Below, in pieces: positions 1-8,877 of a stretch of 64,000 bases of DNA. The notes below the pieces were generated by a model that saw only the letters and a program-made list of their open reading frames with translations, had not been told where the DNA came from and made no database searches. Both the position numbers and the translations under genes were made by a program. This DNA is from Erodium maritimum. Lineage: Eukaryota > Streptophyta > Magnoliopsida > Geraniales > Geraniaceae. The stretch lies in NCBI GenBank assembly GCA_963921825.1, contig OY997589.1, forward strand, positions 74,446,523-74,510,522, given 5' to 3'. Within the stretch, counting starts at the first letter, position 1, and the number at the start of each line of letters is the position of its first letter.

Positions 1-2190
1 TAGGGTTTAAGTTTTAAACTAATACTTAGGGTTGTGTAGAGTTTGGGAGGTGTTGGAGACGTTTTAGAGGTGTTTGGGGGTGTAAGGGCACGTTTTCCGA
101 TGACCGGAGGCTCGGGAGGAGCTCCGGCCACCGTGGGTGGTGGCCGGCCGGCCATGTGGTGGCTGGCCGGAGGTGGCAGCAGCCACCACTTGGTGGCCGA
201 GCCCCTCCCTCAAACCCTAGGGTCTCGGCCAAGCGTCTTGGGTGGGGCCCACGTGCTCGGTTGCTCGGGTTTTAATGTTCGGGTGGTTTAAAACGTCCCC
301 CGGACCACTTTTTCCTAATCGAATCGAAATTTGGAATTAATTTGGAGAAGTTGTAATTAACGGGTTTCGGGAAACTTTAAACGTTAATTAATTGACTTAG
401 AAGTCGGAATTCAATTCCGTCAAGTGCGTTGGGTTCCTTGAAATATTCTAAGACCGTAGAAACGAAAACGGGGACTTTTGGAGCCCCGGAAGGCAATTAA
501 CCAAAACCGGGCAGATTCGCCATGTCGGGCGAATCTGGCCCTTACGGGTCCTTTGTCGGCAATATCGAGTATTTGGGAAGTTTGGGAGTGATCAGCATTT
601 TCGGGGTTACGTTTGGGCGTTAAGTTTATTAATTTTCGGTTTACTCGTACTAGTTTAAAAGTACTTTAAATTTGTGTTCTTTTAGATCGTGCTACGGACC
701 GAGGCAAGGGGAAGCTCGGCGAGTGACTGAGTGTGCTTCGGGTGTTGTTGGAGCGCTTTTGGGATTGTATACGAGGTAGGGAAAAGTAGCCGGATCTCGG
801 CCCTGATTAGGGAAAGTTAATAGTAGAATTGCATGTGACACCGGGGTGTCGTGGGTTGAGTAGATTTATTTAATTATTAGAAAAGCATGATACGGGATTG
901 TAGCGTTTAAGAGAAAGGCATGTGACACTTAGTAGTGTCGTAGGAACAGAGAACTTAGCGATAATTGAATTACTGGAGGCATATGACCATGCCCGGAGGT
1001 TGTTTGTGAAACTAGCGATTTTAGGACCGTTGGAGGCATCGAGTATGCCGGAGGTTGTCGTGCGTTTTATTTAATTGTTGAGTTTGGGTGGCCTTGAGAG
1101 CCCGTATTTAATTGTTGAGTTTGGGTGGCCTTGAGAGCCCGTATTTAATTGTTGAGTCGGGGTGGCCATGAGAGCCGTGTATTTAATTTGGTGTCTTGAG
1201 TGGCAGCGAGTGCCCGTGGGGTTGTTGAACCCGAGTCTTGACTGTTGAGGTGTCTTGAGTGGCCTTGAGTGCCTGTGTGATTGAACTTGCCTGTGATTGT
1301 GATTGTGGTTACCTGGGGTGGTGAGTTCTAAAGGTCGACAGCCTGATCCGACTTAGTGTCGATGAATTGCGAGTTCTAAAGGTCGACAGCCTGATCCGAC
1401 TTAGTGTCGATGAATTGCGAGTTCTAAAGGTCGACAGCCTGATCCGACTTAGTGTCGATGAATTGCGAGTTCTAAAGGTCGACAGCCTGATCCGACTTAG
1501 TGTCGATGAATTGCGAGTTTTAAAGGTCGACAGCCTGATCCGACTTAGTGTCGAGGAATTGCGAGTTTGAAAGGTCGACAGCCTGATCCGACTTCGTGTC
1601 GAGGAATTGCGATAGGTCGAACCCTGACCTGATTGAGATTGGTTACTGAGCAGCTGGTGTGCGATCCTTTGTGATCTTGTTTGGTGTTGTGTCGTTTCGT
1701 TCGAGTCCTTGAGGAGGTCGTCGATAGTTGTGTCGGGTCTACACTGTTTTTATCGAGTGTCGAGTCTGTTGAGGAAGGTGACGGGTTGTGGGTCTGTTGA
1801 GTACTTGAGTTGGGGACTGTAGTCCCGGCGTTGGGTTTGGTTTTAGTGTTACTGGCTTTTTCTGCTAATTATGCCATAGTCAGTCTGTTATCCGTGGAGG
1901 TGAGCGAACGCTCACCCCTAGCTGCTTTTCCTACAGGTACTGATCACCGGACGGACTAGGTTAGCTCTTGAAGTTCATGGAGCTTGGAGCGGAGTCTGGT
2001 CTTTACTTTTGTTGAGTCTAGTGACGGATGTTGTACCTTGTCCACTTGTTGGGACGTTTTTGTATTGTAAATACTATTATTTTGAGAAGTAAATGGAAAT
2101 GTCAAAGCTTTTATTGAAAACAGGTTTCAAGTGTTCATGTTTTTAAAAGTTCGCGTCCCGAGTTCGGTTCGCTGAAATTGGGGCGTGACA
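1..2190 (+). repeat. Long terminal repeat, family A copy 1 (Ty3/gypsy, Tekay/Del-like), 5' part outside window
   Basis: The segment ends at 2190 in GGGGCGTGACA, the reverse complement of the TGTCACGCCCC that opens the LTRs at 27316, 35772 and 52150, so its own sense is plus. It aligns along its length with the reverse complement of the solo LTR at 52150-54862 (same order of blocks, same 48-bp tandem array), but about 0.7 kb of the LTR start lies left of the window. No primer-binding site follows 2190, so this is a 3' LTR or a solo LTR, not a 5' LTR. Short ORFs inside it are not genes. Confidence 0.85.
1322..1612 (+). repeat. 48-bp tandem array inside family A LTR (about 6 units)
   Basis: Six consecutive units carry the core GGTCGACAGCCTGATCCGAC, starting near 1333 and recurring every 48 bp. 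The last unit is the most diverged. Because 48 is a multiple of 3 the array reads as an open frame with a 16-residue period, which is a by-product of periodicity. The same array, with nine units, is in the solo LTR at 52335-52785. Confidence 0.9.
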
Positions 2191-2760
2191 ACAACCACCT
2201 GAATTTTTAAAAACACAGCAGCAGTACATGTTGGAAATCGCAGAGCTTGATCAGTAGCAGAGCATATTGGCTAGGCATTTGGACCGTCTGAGGGACGATT
2301 ACCATAATTGTTATTGGGGTAATAGAAGGTGGGAAGAGGCCTCTTACCGAGTTGAGTGGATGGTTATGTTCAATCAGCTTGAAGCTTGAAGGAAAGCTGA
2401 ATACGAGCTGAGAGATGAGCTCAAGATTGTAGACATGCTTCAGGATAGATAGTTGGTTGAGCAACTAAATTGGGCACAAAAGGAGGTTGATATTGAGGAA
2501 CAAATTCAAGAAAAATTAGTTGAATGTGAGAAGCAGGATGCATAGCAGAACATTGGTCTGAAACTGAAGATTGAACATAGCAACGTTTCTATTGCCTGTA
2601 AGGTACTCGATACAGTGCCAATAAGATCTTGTTTGGGCAAAAACAAGGTACTTTCAAGCTTCAGGTATCACAACTTGGCAATTGAATTCATATTACAAGT
2701 ATTACTGTCAAGGAATTGTGGGAGTATAAAAATTACCTGTGAGTTTGAAACTTTGAATTA
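2191..2760 (+). pseudogene. Decayed coiled-coil-like ORF, family unknown
   Basis: One plus-strand frame reads as a charged, Glu/Gln/Leu-rich stretch (for example RKAEYELRDELKIVDMLQD and EVDIEEQIQEKLVECEK), typical of a coiled coil, for about 185 codons. It is broken by TAG or TGA codons near 2254, 2389, 2449 and 2545. Three of the stops are TAG where CAG (Gln) would suit the neighbouring residues. I recognise no domain. It begins directly after the family A LTR and is probably a methylation-decayed transposon or gene fragment. Confidence 0.35.
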
Positions 2761-2914
2761 AATGAGCACCCACCACAGGAATGTTCAAAAGCTCTTATTA
2801 GTTTTAAGGAGTGTTCAAAGAATAAGGGGAGACATTTGGAAATGAGTAGTTTGAAAATCGGAGCTAGTTGTGAGACTTTTGTTGTTGACATTTATACTGT
2901 TGTGGTGAATTTTT

Positions 2915-3845
2915 TTGGAAGCATTGCATATAGATGGGTTGGGGCCATTGAGGAAACGTATATATCATTTCAGGAATGGTTCTATGGTTATGGAGAATTG
3001 GGTAAGCAAATGTGATGATGAACAAGATTTATTAGACCAGCTCCTAGGCAAGGGTGATCAGTGGCCTCTGTGGGAGAGTATGGGTGAAGGATATCAAAAG
3101 TTTGTTGGTTTTATTTACAGACTTTTACTGAAATTGGTGGGTACAAAATTCTCTGTGGAGGGTGGTTTTATTTCACTCCCCTCATGTCTTCTAGAGGAAA
3201 GTTCTCAAACTTGGCATGGTGCAGAGATATTATACAAATGGAAATGGGCAGGTGACAGTGATGTATCATCTTTCCTACCTTCATTTTCTGCTTATGCCAA
3301 GAGTAGCGGTTCACCCTTGGATAATTTGTTGGATTCCAATTTTAATATGTTATTGGACGATGCTCTTATTCATGGAAGAAGTGGTATGGAATATTTTTTT
3401 TAGTAAATGGCCGGCTTCAGTTGGACTGGAGGTGGTTGTTCAACCATCATGTCAAGAAATTGAAGGGGGTGTTCAACAGACATGGGATCCGGGCATCGTG
3501 CATTTTCAAGTGCACTGTGGTTCTTTGTATCTTCATAAATTGGTAACTGCTCAACTTTTGAAGGAGGATTTGAACATTCCAGGGTACAAGATGGATCTTG
3601 TCATTAGTATATCTGTTTTAGACTTCAACATGGGTGCCCTGGAGAACAAGAGTTTGGAAATTTTAAATTCCAAAATTGTATTGAAAATTCCACACTTTGT
3701 TTCGGAGGGATGCATGAGGTATGTTCTGCACAATTTTAATTCCATGTCATGCTTTGCTCAGTTATTTTGTTACCAGTGGATGTGTGAGTTATACAGAGAA
3801 GATCCGTCAAAAAATTTTAAAATATGGGGATTTTATTTTTGGTGA
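2915..3845 (+). pseudogene. Unidentified decayed ORF pair
   Basis: An open frame of 162 codons (2915-3403) overlaps a second frame (3216-3845). Joining them needs at least one frameshift near 3400. The residue composition is protein-like (balanced, Trp and Cys present), but I see no motif I can name. The start shown is not a confident ATG and no promoter is evident. Candidates are the region downstream of pol in an old gypsy element, or a captured host-gene fragment. Confidence 0.3.
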
Positions 3846-4570
3846 TCAACTTCAATACAAAAGCTTGAGGACAAGCTTTTTTATGGGAGGTGGAGTACTA
3901 TGGGGTTAAGTGGGGATGTTGTATGGATAAAGAATGTTGAGGAGGGGGCTATAATGGTGAGTTATACTAGCAAGATTAAACTGCTGCAAATTTTGACTAG
4001 GGGAACTTACTGGGAGTGCTTAAATTTTTCACATATCATTAGAGGAAATACTACATGTGCTGATTGGGTTCTTGTGGTTTTGAGAATTCACGATTGGGCT
4101 GATAGAACTACTTGGTGGAAGAACATGTACTGGATTTTCAAAGTGTCAGTGAAGAGGGTGATCTGGGATTAATTTTTTTCAACAACCAAGCTTGAGGGAA
4201 ATCTTGCCGTAAGAAGGGTGTATTTGTCATGATTCCACTTCTTTGGGTCGTTTGGGCTTGTTGGCAGACAAGCCCAAGACAGGTTAATTGCTGAGCAAAC
4301 GGTGTCGTTTGCTCTATTGTCTTCTTCGGCTGAAAATAGGTCAAGCTATATGAGTTGCAGCAGCAACAGAAAGGGGCATCGAAGAACCAGTTTTGGCTTT
4401 ATCTTTTCTTATTCATAGCATTTCCTTACTTGTTATTTCCATTTTGTAGCGTAGAGAAACCATTAAGGCTAGTTATCCTGTAAGCTGAGTTTTCAAGTAA
4501 TAGAAGAGAAGCTTTTCCTCCCTTTTTCAATATAGATTGAGCTTCAAATATGACAATATCGTTACAAATG
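3846..4570 (+). other. Possible 3' end of an old LTR element (tentative)
   Basis: The interval contains short plus-strand frames (3900-4172) followed by stop-rich sequence. Near 4490-4560 there are AGTAATAGAAGAGAAGC and a CTTTTTCAATATAGATTG stretch, resembling the U5-like tails of some plant LTR elements. I could not find a partner LTR in the window, so the assignment rests on general resemblance only. Confidence 0.2.
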
Positions 4571-4590
4571 GATACTCCCAATTTTTAAAT

Positions 4591-5553
4591 GGGAAAACGA
4601 CAATGCATACCCTTAAGTTGTCACGTTTCTCTGATACCTACCGTCATGTTTTTTTTGTATCCAATACCTACCCCGATGTTTCCTTTTATGACAAATAGTC
4701 CCTACCGTCCAACTCCGTTAGTCTTGTTTTTGTTAAATGACGAAAATACTCATAATTATCTTTCAATATTACAACCCTACCTTTCAAAAAATAACAAAAA
4801 TACTATTAGTTATTTACGAAAATACCATTTTGACTCAATTCAAAATTTCTTATCTCTTTTATTATTATTTTTATATATTTTTTTTAAAATAATTAAAAAT
4901 TCTTGATCAATTTTTTATAATTCTTAAAAATATTTTTTATTTTAGAACAATTTTTTTTTTAAAATCATTTTTATTTTAGTAAAAAAAATTGAAAATCATA
5001 ATTATAAAAAAATTTATTTTGTAAATTCGGTTTTTATTCATAAAAAATAAATTCTATTTTTTAAAATCAAAATTTTATGTTAATAAACATATTTTATTTT
5101 TAAAAATTAAGTTTTTATTTTAAAAATACAATTTTTTTTTAAAACATTGTTTTAGAAAAGCAGTTTTTATTTAAAAAAAATATAATTTTATTTTAAAATA
5201 TAATTTTCATTTTTAAAATTTTATGTTATTAAAAAGGTGATTTGTTTCAAATAAAAACTGAATTTTAAAAATAAATATTGAAATTTCAAAAATAAAAATG
5301 ATTTAAAATAATAAAACTGTTTTTATAAAATAAAAACAGTTTTTTTGTAAAATAATTTTTTTTTATAAATTAAAAATGATTATTTTTTCTAAGGTCATTT
5401 TGGGTATTTTAGAAAAAAGTTAATGGATAACAAATTTACGGCAAGGGCTATTTGTTATAAAAAGAAACATCGGGTAGGTATTTGATATAAAAAAACATAA
5501 GAATAGGTATCAAAGAACATGACAATTTAAAGATATGTATTTGTCGTTTTCCC
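4591..5553. mobile_element. Non-autonomous Mutator-type TIR element 1 (MITE/foldback), 963 bp
   Basis: The left end GGGAAAACGACAA at 4591 is matched in inverted orientation by TTGTCGTTTTCCC ending at 5553. The similarity of the two ends continues inwards for more than 100 bp (blocks around the phrases GATACCTACC and CCGATGTTTCC). A perfect 9-bp target-site duplication, TTTTTAAAT, flanks it at 4582-4590 and 5554-5562. A 9-bp TSD with long TIRs is the signature of Mutator-like elements. The interior is extremely A+T-rich with poly(A)/poly(T) runs, and I see no transposase. Confidence 0.88.
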
Positions 5554-5621
5554 TTTTTAAATTAAGGTTGAGTTTTTATCCGATTTCTTTGCATGAAGAT
5601 CAAACAAAATGTAATAAAATA

Positions 5622-6111
5622 GGGGAAATGCCGCTTCCCAACTATGGTTCACCTTTGTTTCCATCGTCCACACTGCGACTGACCTTCGTTCCCCATTCCC
5701 ATCGGTGAACTTTTCACGATTCTCAGAAACTAACGGAAATCGTCTGTTTTGACGGCACCGTCAGTATTTTCAGCGCGTGGCAGTCACGTGCCTTTCCCTT
5801 TTTTCGTAAATGGCCAGATTGCCCTTAGGGGAAAAACCACATCCCAACTATGTTTCACATTTGATTCCACCATCCTAACTGCGACTTACTTTTGATCTCA
5901 GTTCCCATCTGCGAACTATTCACGATTCTTCAAAACTATCAACATTAACATCATACCATACCCATCTCCCATGCGCATCTCTCATGATCTTCTTTCCATA
6001 CCCATCATCATCTTCTTCCATACTCATCCATGGTGAGCATCCATGGTGAAGCTCGGGCTAGATTTAAAAAACTCCTCCCTTTCTTTTCATGAAAAAAAAA
6101 AACATGCTTAA

Positions 6112-6142
<31 letters not shown>

Positions 6143-6836
6143 ACACACACGAATTGCAGATCTGAGAAGTTCATCCCTCTGTGGGCGAGAACCAAATAAG
6201 GAGATTTGGGGATTTTATTGAATGTGGTTTCATTCGTCTTCTTGGATTTGGCTATATAGAGTACATAATCTCGAACTCACCGGTGTTCTTCATCTCCGAT
6301 GGAGCTTCGGTTCTGCAGATTTGAGATGATGAACATAGAACCACCACCGTACACTATTTGTGTCTATATTTGGGTTTGAAAAAAAAGTATCAGAATGATA
6401 AATAAAAAAAACAAAAAAGAAGAAGATTTGGGTCTGTGTTCATCGGTTGTAGATTTGGGGAAGAAGAAGAAAATGTCAAAAAAAAAATTTCAATTTTGGT
6501 TTAAAAATATATTTTTATAATTAAAATATGATTATTATATATAAAAAATAATTAAAAATCAGATTTGTTAATATCAGATTATAAATAAAATAAAAAAGTT
6601 TATTTATAGATAAATTAAAAAATATGTTTATTAATTTGATTAAAAACAAATCTATTTCAAGTTTGAGGGCAAATTCGTCTTTTTCCAAGCAAAACTAACG
6701 GTGCCATCCAAGGTAACAGATTTTGATAGTTTTGAAGAATCGCGAATAGTTCACAGGTTAGAATGTGGAACGAAGGTCAGTCGCAGTGTGGACGATGGAA
6801 ACAAAGGTGAACCATAGCTCGGATACGGCATTTCCC
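5622..6836. mobile_element. Non-autonomous Mutator-type TIR element 2, about 1.2 kb, with an extra internal copy of its end
   Basis: The left end GGGGAAATGCCG (5622) and right end CGGCATTTCCC (to 6836) are inverted repeats. They continue through a shared block of about 100 bp that includes ATGGTTCACCTTTGTTTCC and CACACTGCGACTGACC. The flanks are TAATAAAATA at 5612-5621 and again at 6837-6846, a 9-10 bp TSD. A second, diverged copy of the left end lies in direct orientation at about 5828-5942. The interior holds a C-run/(CA)n microsatellite and non-repetitive sequence that could be captured DNA. No transposase frame is present. Confidence 0.85.
6110..6151. repeat. Poly(C) followed by (CA)n microsatellite
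   Basis: A run of roughly 19 C residues is followed directly by about a dozen CA dinucleotides, inside TIR element 2. Confidence 0.95.
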
Positions 6837-6846
6837 TAATAAAATA

Positions 6847-7250
6847 TTGGCACGTCACAAATTCTTGTATCCCACCACGTAGGCTACCAGCCTCAACTGT
6901 GGGATTGGACGAATAGTTATGGGCTTAAATGTTTTATTTTGTATTTAAGCCCATATTCTAGCCCAGCCCATAATAGGCCATTACAGCGCCAGGTATGTGC
7001 TGGTGGGTTTGAAATTCACATTAGGTTGTATCTGATAACAAGTCAATGCTGAGAAATTAGTTTTGAGCATATTTATCACATCAGTGTGTACGAAAAATAG
7101 TTAGACACAACAATTTCAAATCTTTCTCTAATTACAGAGCTGACAAATATGAAACTTTCTAATCAACTAATCTAATTAACTCATTTTCAGCCAACTCATC
7201 CTATTAATTCGTTATAAGGCTTTCACATATAAAAGTATCTTTACAAAGTT
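6847..7250. other. Intergenic stretch, no gene seen
   Basis: There is no coding frame of note and no TE hallmark. The only structure I see is a 13-bp inverted repeat at 6918-6930 / 6943-6955 with a 12-base spacer. The interval lies between TIR element 2 and the 3' end of a LINE. Confidence 0.6.
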
Positions 7251-7260
7251 TCACCTTTTT

Positions 7261-8656
7261 TTTGAGCGGAATGACAGGTATTATTAAATAAGTAAAATAA
7301 ACAGGTGTTCGTCTGACGACAAACCCCTTACAAACCAGTAAATTAAAGATAGATAAACTGAGACATAAATGTTGAGAAGTAAATGGTGCTCATATGCATA
7401 GAGGCGGTCGGGGGGTTGACTACGGTAGCATCCATGAATACCGATATAGTATGCTCCAACCATAAGTCGCTGATCGAGCAGACCAGGTGAAAACTGAACA
7501 GTGGTGGACCGATAACTCCCTCGGTAAGTCAGCGTGCGTCGTCCTTCCTTAAATGATAGGTGTAGCGCTCCTGAACGCGGGATTGCTGACCCTAGACTGG
7601 TAGGGGAGAATCTTGTCGACTGTTGATGGAATCAACGCCATCGATTAGCCAAGGAGGGGGTAAAGCCGACCAACCCCTCCCTGGACTTCCAGAGACTCAG
7701 TCCTGGAGGCGGGGGTGCTTGTGGCCCCCCGCCGCTGCTACATATGACGCCCCATTTGACGCCATCGACCCTTCTGATTCCTTCGGTCCAGTCCAGTCAG
7801 GGTTGCAAGCCCGGTTCTGATCACCTGGCCCATGAACCCACGGCCCATCCTCAGCAACCCGGACCCGGGGTGGGCCTTGTCCACCTACCGCATGCCCGAC
7901 CCAGCCTGACGATCCGACCCGCCTGCATGATCCATCTCCACGACCCAATAGTCCTACTTGCCTTGGCAGTCCTATCTGCACCGACCCAAGATGTAGCCCG
8001 CCCAGCCCGGGTTGACCGGGCTCAGATGGACCATTAACAGGCAAAGCCCGGTAGGTTTCCTTGCCCGGTCTGCTCGACCACGTCCCCGCCGTCTTCACCG
8101 GCAAGAGCTCCACCAGCCATATCTCTCCCATCAGGCCCCGATCCCAGCGAACGTGCCCAGATCACCATCGTCCCAACCACGTACTGGGGACGCCTGCCAT
8201 CGTCGACCACTTTTGTCCGTCGAATTCGCCGGACCTACTTCCTCCGTCTTGATAGCGAAGAAGACAGAACACGGGCCTCCCCACGCCGCCCCAACCGAAG
8301 TCGGTGGGGCTGGTTCAGAAGCCCGCGAGAACTCACGAGACAACGAGAACGAGGAGGCCGGTAGAAAACGATCCACCTTACCTGCCTCAGAGAGCCCGTC
8401 GCTCGACACATGGTGGCTGTCGGGATTGGAGCCGATCCTCCCTACCGTCGCTGCCATGAATCGCAAAACCTCTTCGAAAGAGAGGGGCTGCGTATTGCTT
8501 CCTTGTGATGTCTGCAAGGAGGCAATAACCACCATCACAGCCCAAAGGATCACTATGATGTATTTCAGCGATAGCCAAAAGCTACGGCATAGACGACGTT
8601 GTTCTATACGACCATAGCCAAAAGCTAGGGCTTGGGCACAGGCGGCGCTGCTCTCC
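7261..8656 (-). mobile_element. ORF1-only LINE, family L-I copy 1, internally deleted (1.4 kb)
   Basis: On the minus strand this element ends in a poly(A) (plus-strand T-run at 7256-7263). It carries the 3' UTR block seen in copies 2 and 3; compare 7386-7700 with 9009-9320, for example the shared GAACGCGGGATTGCTGACC. The ORF1 remnant ends at 7697. The DUF4283-like domain and CCHC knuckle of copies 2 and 3 are missing, and there is no endonuclease or reverse transcriptase. The flanks AAAGTTTCACCTTTT (7245-7259) and AAAGTTCACCTATTT (from 8687) look like a diverged TSD; if so, about 30 bp lie between it and the recognisable 5' end. Confidence 0.8.
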
Positions 8657-8658
8657 AA
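7697..8658 (-). pseudogene. LINE ORF1 remnant (family L-I copy 1)
   Basis: Two minus-strand frames, 8658-8131 and 8131-7697, together represent an internally deleted ORF1. The upstream frame has the Ser/Pro/Gly-rich N-terminal character of plant LINE ORF1. The downstream frame ends in GASYVAAAGGHKHPRLQD followed by a stop, matching the C-termini of copies 2 and 3. A frameshift near 8131 separates the pieces. The nucleic-acid-binding parts (DUF4283-like, CCHC) are absent, so it cannot encode a working ORF1 protein. Confidence 0.65.
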
Positions 8659-8860
8659 TTTTTTTTGTGAATATCAGAATACTTCAAAAAGTTCACCTAT
8701 TTGGATTAATGTAACGGAGAAGAGTTTTCCACGGACTCACCTCTCTTTAAAGTCGTATGTTTGAATTTCGATGAATACACTTTTTTTGGTGATGGATTAA
8801 ACTAGATTATAATATGATTTTTCTATATTTTTTTCCCCGGTAGTTATATGAATTTAATTA
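8657..8860. other. Short spacer between two LINE copies
   Basis: A+T-rich sequence without a recognisable gene. It contains the right-hand relic of the copy 1 target site (8681-8702) and runs up to the copy 2 target site at 8861. Confidence 0.6.
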
Positions 8861-8877
8861 ATAAATTTTCCTTATTT

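Noticed and set aside
1322..1612. Regular direct repeats considered as a CRISPR array
   Set aside because: Units abut with no unique spacers, there are no cas genes and the genome is a plant's. It is an LTR minisatellite.
6918..6955. Helitron 3' hairpin
   Set aside because: No CTRR follows at the usual distance, and there is no TC start or A/T insertion context that I can pair with it.
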